Source: Algimonas ampicilliniresistens (GTDB lineage Bacteria > Pseudomonadota > Alphaproteobacteria > Caulobacterales > Maricaulaceae). Taken from it: 64,000 nt of DNA. The stretch spans positions 1,612,001 through 1,676,000 of the forward strand of contig NZ_BSNK01000001.1 in the NCBI RefSeq assembly GCF_030159955.1, written 5' to 3'. Below the pieces are notes generated by a model. That model was given only the letters and a program-made list of their open reading frames with translations, was not told the DNA's origin and did no database searches. The translations under genes were made by a program, and so were the position numbers. Each line of letters opens with the position of its first letter. Position 1 is the stretch's first letter. Shown here one piece after another: positions 8,402-16,383 of this stretch.

Positions 8402-9667
8402 ATGGGGCAGTTCGGTCATTATCAAAATGTGGATCGCAGGAATCGTTTGGGTCGTCTAAACACATATCTTTTCAAAAAAGCGTCGATTGCGATCGGCGGT
8501 CTTGTGGTGTTCGCCTGTTGCGTCCTCCTGCTTGAACGTTTGCTGCGTATTTTCGAAGTTGTCACGACATCGACAAAACCGGCGTCTGATGCCTCTAACA
8601 TGATCGTGTCACTGTTGCCCTATTATCTGGGCATTGCAGTTCCAATGGCGTTAATGCTGGGTACGATTATTACAGTTGATCGGTTTTCACGCTCATCTGA
8701 ACTGACGGCCGCACTCGGGGCGGGCGTTTCTTTAACCCATATGACTCGGCCTTTTCTCGCGATTGCTACGATTCTAGCAGTCGGATCGATCTTGATTGAA
8801 GGCTGGCTGCAACCCCTCGGACGCTATCAATACCGAACTGTAGAAAACACCGTCAAACAGACCAGCTTCACTGCGGCGTTGCGCGAAGGCACATTTACGA
8901 CAGTTGGATCCCGGACATTTTTCGGTGGAACAGATAAACCTGATGCCGGGATTGGACCGATTTTCATCTATGAAGCGGTCTCTGAAAACGGCCAGCAGAC
9001 CGGCTTTCGCCTGACGACCGCCAAAGAAGGCGAACTCATCGTCCGCGAAGAGACCGGCGCCCCCGTACTGCAATTGGGTTCGGGCCGCGCTTACCAGATT
9101 CTGGACAATAACCGCCTGTCTGGCGATCTCGGTTTTGGCGGATCATCCATTGCGGGCGCAGCGACGGTCGTTCCATTCCGGGCCCGGGGCAATGATGAGC
9201 GAGAGCTGACATCGTCAGAACTGTTCAAAAATCGAAAGGGCGACCTACGGACAGAGATCGACCGAAATACGAATAATGCCGCGTTACATCTTCGAATTGC
9301 GCGAACGGCCCTTCTGTTCATTCTACCTTTTATCGCCGTACCCTTCGGTTTGAATTACGGTCGCAATCCTTCCTCGGCAGGAATTTTTGTCGGCGTTGTC
9401 TTCCTCGTCTCCCTGCAAAAAGGTTTGGAATTCGCGCAATCGCTCGGCGCGGCTGGTAAGATTCCCCCTTGGCTTGGCATTTGGGGGTTAATCGCAGCTC
9501 TTACGATCTTTGCTGCGATTATCTTCCGCAAGAGCGCGTTCAAGATGGGGCAGCCACCCCTCACATCGTTCGCGCAATGGGTCAGTCACATGCAGGGGCG
9601 GATACGCTCGATTCTCAAACAAGTTCGAGACCGTCTGCGCGGCACGATGGAGGGGCGTCGTGTTTAA
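8402..9667 (+). CDS. LptF/LptG (YjgP/YjgQ) family permease, first of a pair
   Basis: A 421-residue protein of the LptF/LptG permease family. It has hydrophobic segments near residues 25-50, 65-85 and 105-125, a long periplasmic beta-jellyroll region at about 140-290, and three C-terminal membrane segments that include FILPFIAVPFGLNYGRNPSS. The canonical pair forms the inner-membrane part of the LPS exporter and is normally next to lptD/surA; here it is followed by a lipid kinase. A TTG at 8447 preceded by AGGAA is an alternative start that would remove a 15-residue non-membrane leader. Transcription starts in the short divergent gap upstream. See the findings for its proposed role in sphingolipid transport. 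Confidence 0.85.
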   Translation: MGQFGHYQNVDRRNRLGRLNTYLFKKASIAIGGLVVFACCVLLLERLLRIFEVVTTSTKPASDASNMIVSLLPYYLGIAVPMALMLGTIITVDRFSRSSELTAALGAGVSLTHMTRPFLAIATILAVGSILIEGWLQPLGRYQYRTVENTVKQTSFTAALREGTFTTVGSRTFFGGTDKPDAGIGPIFIYEAVSENGQQTGFRLTTAKEGELIVREETGAPVLQLGSGRAYQILDNNRLSGDLGFGGSSIAGAATVVPFRARGNDERELTSSELFKNRKGDLRTEIDRNTNNAALHLRIARTALLFILPFIAVPFGLNYGRNPSSAGIFVGVVFLVSLQKGLEFAQSLGAAGKIPPWLGIWGLIAALTIFAAIIFRKSAFKMGQPPLTSFAQWVSHMQGRIRSILKQVRDRLRGTMEGRRV

Positions 9668-10739
9668 GTTTTCCCTCTACCTCTCCAAATCCTTTTTGTT
9701 CACTTGGCTCACCGTTGTCTTTGGCTTTCTCGTTCTGATCGGGCTGCTGGATAGTCTGGCCAATGGCGCCGACATTGTTGCGAGCGGTGAAGGGTTCAAA
9801 GGTACGTTCAAATATATGGCGCTCCGCGCGCCTGTTATCTTCGACCGGATATTCGTGTTCACTCTCGTGGTTGCGATCTTGCTGACCTATGTGAAATTAA
9901 TCCGCCAGCATGAGCTAGTGGCCCTGCTTGGGTTTGGGATTAGCGCAACTCGTCAGGTTCTTCTGCTCGTGCCGGTCGTATTCGGCGCGGCACTGCTGTC
10001 CATCACTTTCATCGACTACACAGTGGCCCCCGCCGTTCGCGCGCTACAAGCTTGGGGAATCGGTGAGTATAAGATCAAGAACATCACGCCCGACAATCCA
10101 TTATGGCTGGAAGACAATGGCGCGATCGTGCGCGCGATTGACCGGGAATCTTACGAGACACTCGCAAAGATCGAAATTTTCCAACGCAATGAGCTGGGTG
10201 AAGTTGACTCGATTATTTGGGCTGACCGAGCGACCTATACAGGTGAAGGATGGATGCTTGATGGGGTCCGTCGCTTGGACGTTAAAGGCGCAGACGGCGA
10301 ACCTCGCGAATCTAACACCGTAGATGGGGCTGCTGTTTGGACGACGTCACAAACACCCAAATCAATCGCCCGCCTTGCCGCTGAACCGCGCGACCTGTCC
10401 TTGTCTGAAATGCGGGACTTTATGAAGCCCGGCAATAGTGGGGCAAAACCGTCCTTTGCCTATGGGTTTTGGCACGCCCATCGCCTCACCCGACCCTTAG
10501 CGGCGTTGATTCTTTTGATTGCTTGCGCAGCACTGATGCAACGAACCGGACGGGAAGATACGGGCGACCGGACACTTATTTTAGGTATCACACTCGGCTT
10601 TGTCTTTTTGATTATCGACGGTGCCATGGCGACCTTCGCGGCTTCGGGTGGCATCGCCGTCACGCCTGCTATTGCTATGCCTTTATTAGCCTTTGGTCTG
10701 CTTTCAGCGTTTCTGCTGACCCGGACTGAGGCGCTATAG
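9660..10739 (+). CDS. LptF/LptG (YjgP/YjgQ) family permease, second of a pair
   Basis: A 359-residue permease. I place the start at the GTG at 9660, preceded by a GGAGG-type site and overlapping the stop of the first permease by 8 nt. The frame open further upstream would run through the previous gene. It has membrane segments at about 15-35, 55-75 and 95-125, a periplasmic domain at about 130-265, and three more at the C-terminus, the usual LptG topology. LptF and LptG work as a heterodimer with an LptB ATPase and LptC; neither lptB nor lptC is in this window. It is followed 7 nt later by the lipid kinase, so the two permeases and the kinase are probably one transcript. Confidence 0.85.
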   Translation: MFKFSLYLSKSFLFTWLTVVFGFLVLIGLLDSLANGADIVASGEGFKGTFKYMALRAPVIFDRIFVFTLVVAILLTYVKLIRQHELVALLGFGISATRQVLLLVPVVFGAALLSITFIDYTVAPAVRALQAWGIGEYKIKNITPDNPLWLEDNGAIVRAIDRESYETLAKIEIFQRNELGEVDSIIWADRATYTGEGWMLDGVRRLDVKGADGEPRESNTVDGAAVWTTSQTPKSIARLAAEPRDLSLSEMRDFMKPGNSGAKPSFAYGFWHAHRLTRPLAALILLIACAALMQRTGREDTGDRTLILGITLGFVFLIIDGAMATFAASGGIAVTPAIAMPLLAFGLLSAFLLTRTEAL

Positions 10740-10746
10740 CCCGCGC

Positions 10747-11652
10747 ATGACTGCGTCGCTCTTTATCAATCCATACTCGGAACGCGTCGGTAAAAAAGGC
10801 TCCCGCCTCGCAACCCATGCCAGCGAGCATGATGCCCGCGTGTTCGACCTTGCCCTGTTCGAGGCTCTGCCAAGTCAGGTCGAGGCCGCGCTGGAAACCT
10901 CCGATCTAATCGTTATCGAAGGCGGTGACGGAACTGTTCAATGCGTCATGAGTGAAGTCATGCGGCAAGTTGGCGACAAGCACGACATTCCCGACTTCGC
11001 GATCGCCTCGGGCGGTATGACCAATCAAATTGCTAAGATCATTGGCATGAAACGCGTTGGTCGATCCGGCTTAAAGACCTTGCATAAGGACCCAAAGGCG
11101 CTTCAGACCCGCCTTATGCGTCTGTCCTGTGACGGCACACCTGATCAGTTTGGCTTCCTATTCTCGACGGGTGCCCTGCCTATGGTCACAGATTATACGA
11201 AAAACGAGCTGCACACGCGCGGCATCGGCGGATCGGCCGCTGTGGTTGGCGGCTTGGTCAAAGCCGTGACTGCAGAACGGGACAGTGTCATGCCCGCCAC
11301 GGACTGTGTGCTCCGGATTAATGGCGAAACACTGGCCGGCCCGCATCTCGGGACCGTTGCCACCACCCTGCCTTCCATCACTATGGGTCTTGATCCATTT
11401 TGGGGCGATGAAGAAGGTGATCTACGTCTGACCTATGTCGATGGCAGTTGCACGAAGCTCTACCGACACATCGCGGAGATTTGGGTCGGCTTTAAGGATA
11501 AGGATCGAAGACCGGACGGGTTTCATAGCTGGAACACAAGTGAAGCTGAATTCGAATATTCCGGACCCGTCATGATGGACGGCGAGCCCATTAATGTACC
11601 GGGCAACGTCTTCCGTTTAAGCGCCAGCCGACCGATTACCATTCGTCGATGA
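10747..11652 (+). CDS. cpgB: DAGK-type lipid kinase, probable ceramide kinase (CpgB-like)
   Basis: A 301-residue protein with the diacylglycerol kinase catalytic signature: LFINPYS at the start, IEGGDGTVQ at 57-65 (GGDGT phosphate-binding loop) and SGGMTNQIAK at 88-97, the substitute for the usual 'GTaNdfA'. A C-terminal beta-rich domain ends in VMMDGEPI. The family phosphorylates lipid hydroxyls with ATP. Caulobacter makes ceramide phosphoglycerate through a ceramide kinase called CpgB encoded beside spt; location and length support the same role here. Diacylglycerol kinase remains possible. It overlaps the following nucleotidyltransferase by 4 nt. Confidence 0.75.
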   Translation: MTASLFINPYSERVGKKGSRLATHASEHDARVFDLALFEALPSQVEAALETSDLIVIEGGDGTVQCVMSEVMRQVGDKHDIPDFAIASGGMTNQIAKIIGMKRVGRSGLKTLHKDPKALQTRLMRLSCDGTPDQFGFLFSTGALPMVTDYTKNELHTRGIGGSAAVVGGLVKAVTAERDSVMPATDCVLRINGETLAGPHLGTVATTLPSITMGLDPFWGDEEGDLRLTYVDGSCTKLYRHIAEIWVGFKDKDRRPDGFHSWNTSEAEFEYSGPVMMDGEPINVPGNVFRLSASRPITIRR

Positions 11653-12581
11653 GCGGAGCGGATCAGGACGCGCTTCTGGATCTGATCCAGTCTGAACAGC
11701 TAGACCCGCCCGCACGCGTTCAAGCCGTCATGAACGCGATCAGGGACCGACATCCCGACCGCGTCCTCGGCTTTGTCTATTATGGATCCAGCCTGCGCGA
11801 TCTAGATGATCCAGAGAAGATGTTAGATTTCTACGTGCTGGTCGATAGCTACCGTGCAACCCACGGCACGGGACTTTCAGGCGGGTGGCGATCCCTGACT
11901 AACCGCCTCATCCCGCCCGCCGTCTATTATCTAGAACTGAACCAAGAAAACGTTCTATCTACTTGCAAATACTCAATTATTACATTGCGTGAGTTTGAAC
12001 GACGCTGTGCGGACAGCTTTCTCAGCCAAGTTTGGGGGCGCTTCGCTCAGCCTTGCGCTCTGCTCGGCACATCGGACGCGACGATCGAAGCGCGGATCGT
12101 ACAGGCCCGCGCCAATGCTGTCTGCAAGCTCGCGAGTGAGACGGCGCCTTTGTTTGAGGAACCCGCCTCAGCTGAAGAATTTTGGGGCCGCGCTTTTTAT
12201 GAAAGCTACCGCACTGAATTGCGCCCAGAAAGCGACGATGGACGCGCCCGGGAAATCGTGGCTCGCTATCGTGATCGCTATGACGCGGTCAGCCAGACTC
12301 TATTTGGCCGTTCCACTGATGGGCGCTTTAATGTTCAAAATTATCCCGGAGCTGGATCATCGTTGCGCTGGTTTCTGCGCCGCCTCGTCGGCAGACCCGT
12401 AGCAGCCATCCGTATCCTGAACAGCGCCGCCACATTTGATGGCGGGCTGGATTATGTCTTGCGTAAAGTTGAGCGGCATTCCGGTGTGTCATTGGAAGTG
12501 ACTGAGGCACAGCGGAAACATCCGGTCCTGTGGTCACCTGTGCTGGGATGGAAATTATGGCGCCGCGGGGCGTTCGGCTAG
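11649..12581 (+). CDS. Tam41/Mmp37-like nucleotidyltransferase, candidate lipid-phosphate cytidylyltransferase
   Basis: A 310-residue protein coupled (ATGA) to the lipid kinase. Residues 44-50 (YYGSSLR) and 58-66 (MLDFYVLVD) form a nucleotidyltransferase-fold signature of Gly-Ser, then an acidic strand. An Asn-Arg-containing stretch and an aromatic YYLEL strand follow. The arrangement resembles mitochondrial Tam41, the CDP-diacylglycerol synthase ('YGSG...DFifaV'). A CTP:ceramide-phosphate cytidylyltransferase acting after the kinase is my inference. There is no signal peptide or clear membrane segment. It ends 3 nt before the stop of the convergent spt gene. Confidence 0.6.
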   Translation: MSGADQDALLDLIQSEQLDPPARVQAVMNAIRDRHPDRVLGFVYYGSSLRDLDDPEKMLDFYVLVDSYRATHGTGLSGGWRSLTNRLIPPAVYYLELNQENVLSTCKYSIITLREFERRCADSFLSQVWGRFAQPCALLGTSDATIEARIVQARANAVCKLASETAPLFEEPASAEEFWGRAFYESYRTELRPESDDGRAREIVARYRDRYDAVSQTLFGRSTDGRFNVQNYPGAGSSLRWFLRRLVGRPVAAIRILNSAATFDGGLDYVLRKVERHSGVSLEVTEAQRKHPVLWSPVLGWKLWRRGAFG

Positions 12582-12584
12582 ATT

Positions 12585-13853
12585 TTATCCACCCGCTATT
12601 TTGCGCATCATTTCATTCAAAATCTCACCACTCTGATCTTTCAGAGCACGGAACCGAGACAAAATGGCGTTCACATCCTCTTCCGTGTGAGCGGCCGAGA
12701 CGGAAATGCGCAGAAGACTGGAGCTTTGCGGCGTTCCCGGCGGAACAGCGAGATTGACATAAACGCCTTCTTTAAGAAGCCAATTCCACTCCATCGCGGC
12801 CTGCGCTTCATTGGGTCGACGGATCGCGATGACCGGACTGGCCGGTGCAGCAAGATCAAACCCCATTCGGTTCAACCCATCATGCAGTTGCGCTGCGCGC
12901 GCCATGATGTTGGTCCGCAATTCTGGGCGGGACTTGATCGCGTCGAGTGCCGCTTGGGCCGCGCAAATGTTGGACGGGGCCGCTGACGCCGTGAACATAT
13001 AAGGCCGCATAACTTTGCGAAGCAGTTCGAACTCTGGGTGCCGAGAGGCGCAGAAACCACCGACGGACGCTAAGCTTTTGGAAAATGTACCGGAGTAGAA
13101 ATCAATCTGATCCAGCACGCCCTGCTCTTCCGCGATCCCAGCGCCCGTTGCGCCAAAGACACCATAACTATGGGCTTCGTCGACATAGAGGTATGCGCCA
13201 TGACGATGGGCGACTTCGACAAATTCATCGATCGGCGCGATGTCGCCAAACATAGAATAGAGGCCTTCAATGACGACCAGCGCGTGACCGCCCTCTGGAA
13301 TGGCCTGACGGGCCAAGCGCTTGTCGAGATCGGCCGGATTATTATGGCGGAAGCGAACCGTTGTTGTCCCAGCCAAACGGGTGCCGTCAATGATACAAGC
13401 ATGCGCATCCGCATCGATGAATATGACATCGTTTGGACCAGCGAGCCCGGCCATCGCTGCCAAGTTAGTTACATATCCAGTCGTGAAAACGATGCAGGAC
13501 GGCTTGCCAAGATGTTCAGCCAAGTCTCGCTCCAGCTGCTCATGTTCGACATAAGTGCCGTTAGCGATACGTGATCCCGTTGTGCCCGTTCCGTGCCGAT
13601 CAATCGCGTCCTTTGCGGCCTGGCGCGCCGCTTCATCATAGGTGAGACCTAAATAGTTATTCGTGCCAGCGAGGATGATTTCACGATTTCCAATGCGCCC
13701 GCGTGTCGGGCCCATAATATCGTCAAATGTCATATTGAACGGGTCGACCCCGATCCTGTTGACCACATCGACACGCTGCTTGAGCGGATCATATTTGCTA
13801 AAAATCGACAGGCCAGGTGTTCCCCCAGCATCCGCTCCGCCAGTACCGCTCAT
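12585..13853 (-). CDS. spt: Serine palmitoyltransferase
   Basis: A 422-residue PLP enzyme of the alpha-oxoamine synthase family, which condenses serine with an acyl thioester to give 3-ketosphinganine. The glycine-rich GTGTTGSR is at 88-95, the ring-stacking H151 in DADAHACIID, DEAHSYGVFG at 225-234 with the cofactor aspartate and histidine, and the PLP lysine K259 in SGTFSKSL. AONS, KBL and ALAS are relatives. The choice of Spt rests on the adjacent ACP and acyl-AMP ligase, the arrangement known in Caulobacter and Sphingomonas, and on the neighbouring lipid kinase. The start overlaps the ACP stop by 4 nt. Confidence 0.88.
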   Translation of the reverse strand: MSGTGGADAGGTPGLSIFSKYDPLKQRVDVVNRIGVDPFNMTFDDIMGPTRGRIGNREIILAGTNNYLGLTYDEAARQAAKDAIDRHGTGTTGSRIANGTYVEHEQLERDLAEHLGKPSCIVFTTGYVTNLAAMAGLAGPNDVIFIDADAHACIIDGTRLAGTTTVRFRHNNPADLDKRLARQAIPEGGHALVVIEGLYSMFGDIAPIDEFVEVAHRHGAYLYVDEAHSYGVFGATGAGIAEEQGVLDQIDFYSGTFSKSLASVGGFCASRHPEFELLRKVMRPYMFTASAAPSNICAAQAALDAIKSRPELRTNIMARAAQLHDGLNRMGFDLAAPASPVIAIRRPNEAQAAMEWNWLLKEGVYVNLAVPPGTPQSSSLLRISVSAAHTEEDVNAILSRFRALKDQSGEILNEMMRKIAGG

Positions 13854-14095
13854 TGTTGCAACAATTCCTGAATAGCGAGGACCAGTTCGCCGACCGTTTT
13901 TACGTCACTGATGACTTCCATTGGCACTGAGATATCATAGTGATCCTCGAGTTCCATGATCAGATCGAAAACGGCTGTCGAGTCGACTTCGAGATCAGAC
14001 ATGATGCCCGATGTGCGCAAGATGGGTTTATTTTTGACGTTATACGGCTTGAGCAGCTCGCATATCTTGTCGAAAATTTGCTGGTCTTTAGGCAT
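13850..14095 (-). CDS. Acyl carrier protein of the sphingolipid locus
   Basis: An 81-residue acyl carrier protein. The phosphopantetheine site is Ser39 in LEVDSTAVFDLIMELED, a DST variant of the usual DSL, followed by the acidic helix II. It is divergent from the housekeeping AcpP type (DSLD), which suggests a dedicated carrier. It should receive a fatty acyl group from the acyl-AMP ligase upstream and hand it to Spt. It is coupled to spt (ATGA overlap) and lies about 100 nt downstream of the ligase. Confidence 0.88.
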   Translation of the reverse strand: MPKDQQIFDKICELLKPYNVKNKPILRTSGIMSDLEVDSTAVFDLIMELEDHYDISVPMEVISDVKTVGELVLAIQELLQQ

Positions 14096-14196
14096 GAGGC
14101 CCCTTTCAACGATCGTCGCGCCGTTACCAAGCCGATTGCCGGGCGTCCAGCTATCGGATCAGCCTCTTAAAAGAAAGAGAGCGGCGGGAGCCTGCT

Positions 14197-15939
14197 CTAA
14201 GCCTGCACAGCCCGAAGCTGTGTCGCTGCCTGCAGGTCGATGATCCCACCATCCAGATATTTCTGCTTCACCCGCGCCCGCGAAAGCTTGCCGGATGAAG
14301 TGATAATCATTGTCGATTTCGGCACCAGCATCAGCTGAACAGGCACACCCACTTCCAAGCGAATGGCCGCGGAAACCGCTGTTTCAATTTCTGTCAGAAG
14401 CCTAGGGTCCCGGGTCCGGCATTCCAGCAGGAGCATAATGGTTTTCTGATCGCCCGCACCACCGACGGAGAAGGCGCAAGCGCGGCCACAGCGATGCGGC
14501 GCGGCGGCCTGTGCTGCCCATTCAATGTCTTGCGGCCAAATATTGCGACCATGATAAAGGATGAGATCCTTATAGCGTCCCGTCACGATCAACTGGCCGT
14601 CATGCCAATAACCGAGATCGCCCGTATCGAGCCAGCCATCCTTGGAAAAGGCGGCTTCTGTCGCTTGGCTATTGCGGAAATAGCCCGGTGAAAGCGATGG
14701 CCCCTTTAGACAGATGCGGCCGACATGGTCCTCGCCCAGAACTTTATTGTCAGCGTCGCGAATTTCGACTTCGTGGTCTGGCAACCTCACACCGCAAGCG
14801 ACAAAAGTGCGCGTATCTTCTGCGGGCGTCAGATCTGTGGCCGTCACAGCCGTTGAGGTCATTTCATAACGGCGCATATCGATTGTGTGTTTAAGCAGAC
14901 CCTGGCCGCGCGGCGCGAAGGTCGCGGCCAGCGTCGTTTCCGCCATGCCGTAAGACGGCGTAAACGCACTTTCTTCAAAGCCCATTGGGCCAAACAGTTC
15001 GGAAAATTCGGTCAGAGGTTCTGGCCGCACCATATCACCGCCAATGCCGGCCGCGCGCCAAGATGACAAATCAAGTTCGCGATCTCCGCGCCAACGCCGC
15101 ACACAGAGCTCGTAGCCAAAGGTCGGTGAATAGGACAGCGTCCCCTTATTGTCGGAAATGAGCTGCAACCACGTCATTGGGCGGCGGGTAAAGTCGGTCG
15201 GGTCCATGAAGTCGACTGAGAGTTGCGCCATCATCGGTGCAATCATGCAGCCGATCAGACCCATATCATGATAAAGCGGCAACCAAGATGTTGCGCGATC
15301 GGTTTCGTTGACCTGAAGGCCATATTTCGTGATGCCGTGACAGTTGGCCGACACGGATGACTGCGTGCCGAGAATGCCCTTTGGCGACGATGTGGACCCA
15401 GACGAATACTGGATGTAGCAAAGATCGTCAGCACCAAACGGCCGCAAATCATCACCGGCAGGCAAAGCATTGACGTCATCAAATGTGAGCACGGGTGTGG
15501 CCGTGTCATTGAGCGCGGAGCTCATGATCGGTTCCATGGACGCAGGTGCGAACAGAGCGAAAAAGTCGCCTGTGTCCGCCATACGTTCCAACTGACGTTC
15601 ATAAGACGACCGGCCGCCAAGCGTCACAGGCAGTGGCAGCGGAGCAGGAACCAGGCCCGCATATTGGCAAGCAAAGAATAAAATGGCGAAATCAGGCGTC
15701 GAAACAGCCGCCAAACCGATGCGAGAATCCTTCGGGGCAAAACCGACAAGACGCTTTGCCATGTCAATCGACTGCGTTCGAAGATCCGCATAACTCAGAC
15801 TAGTGACAAGACGGCCCTTACCGTCAAAGTAATTGAACCCCGTATCCCCCGTCGCGGCATAGTCCAACGCCTCTGTCAGAGTCGGGAAATCGCCGTGGCG
15901 TAGTGGGATATTGCGAGCGGTAGGCGTCGGCTCGGTCAT
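14197..15939 (-). CDS. Fatty acyl-AMP ligase / acyl-ACP synthetase of the sphingolipid locus
   Basis: A 580-residue adenylate-forming enzyme. The P-loop YSSGSTSSPKG is at 178-188, WLPLYHDMGLIG follows, then YGMAETT, the FAAL/ACSL motif, and GWLDTGDLGYWHDGQLIVTGRYKDLI near residue 455, the A8 hinge. The short 'PLYHDMG' region and the insertion before the C-terminal domain look more like fatty acyl-AMP ligases than acyl-CoA synthetases. It would activate a fatty acid and load it on the adjacent ACP for Spt. It is first in the acyl-ligase/acp/spt unit, with its promoter in the 300-nt gap upstream. Confidence 0.88.
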   Translation of the reverse strand: MTEPTPTARNIPLRHGDFPTLTEALDYAATGDTGFNYFDGKGRLVTSLSYADLRTQSIDMAKRLVGFAPKDSRIGLAAVSTPDFAILFFACQYAGLVPAPLPLPVTLGGRSSYERQLERMADTGDFFALFAPASMEPIMSSALNDTATPVLTFDDVNALPAGDDLRPFGADDLCYIQYSSGSTSSPKGILGTQSSVSANCHGITKYGLQVNETDRATSWLPLYHDMGLIGCMIAPMMAQLSVDFMDPTDFTRRPMTWLQLISDNKGTLSYSPTFGYELCVRRWRGDRELDLSSWRAAGIGGDMVRPEPLTEFSELFGPMGFEESAFTPSYGMAETTLAATFAPRGQGLLKHTIDMRRYEMTSTAVTATDLTPAEDTRTFVACGVRLPDHEVEIRDADNKVLGEDHVGRICLKGPSLSPGYFRNSQATEAAFSKDGWLDTGDLGYWHDGQLIVTGRYKDLILYHGRNIWPQDIEWAAQAAAPHRCGRACAFSVGGAGDQKTIMLLLECRTRDPRLLTEIETAVSAAIRLEVGVPVQLMLVPKSTMIITSSGKLSRARVKQKYLDGGIIDLQAATQLRAVQA

Positions 15940-16240
15940 AAAAATCTCTCTTAGACAAGCTCTCAGCTCTGTCGGCGAACGAAAATGGAAGTGGAATGGT
16001 TATGGGCTAAGCCCGGGACCGGCAATAGTTCTCCCCCTCCAGCCGTTCCAAGTAGGTTAGCATAACCGATATAAACGATTTTTCACGTCGTCTTTCGGTT
16101 TGTAACACAGTTGTGACATCTTTCGCACTCAACTATTGCTGAACAGTAACGATCCTGAACATCATTTCGATGCATGCTAGGTGCTTGATTTCCAAGATTG
16201 CGGCGTTAAAGACCGCGCCTTCGTAAGACGATGGTCTTTC
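15940..16240. other. Intergenic region between the acyl-AMP ligase and tRNA-Val
   Basis: A 301-nt AT-richer gap that should hold the promoter of the minus-strand acyl-ligase/acp/spt unit and that of the plus-strand tRNA-Val gene. A TTGATT followed by a run ending in TTAAAG at about 16183-16210 is a weak promoter candidate for the tRNA. I see no coding potential and no strong hairpin. Confidence 0.4.
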
Positions 16241-16315
16241 GGGCGATTAGCTCAGCGGGAGAGCACTGCCTTCACACGGCAGGGGTCACTGGTTCAATCC
16301 CAGTATCGCCCACCA
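16241..16315 (+). tRNA. tRNA-Val (CAC)
   Basis: A complete cloverleaf. The acceptor stem pairs GGGCGAT (16241-16247) with ATCGCCC (16305-16311), the D-arm is GCTC-AGCGGGA-GAGC, the anticodon arm is CTGCC-TTCACAC-GGCAG with anticodon CAC, and the T-arm is ACTGG-TTCAATC-CCAGT. The discriminator A is followed by an encoded CCA (16313-16315). The 3' end of this gene is partly repeated at 18031-18063. Confidence 0.97.
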
Positions 16316-16383
16316 TTGTTTCGAGCGCGTCTTCGGATCATACGTTACAAATGAGATCATGAGGTCTTCCCCATAGCTAGACC

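Noticed and set aside
12328-12537. Minus-strand frame between the Tam41-like gene and spt as a small gene
   Set aside because: It lies inside the end of the Tam41-like gene, with no motif and no start signal.
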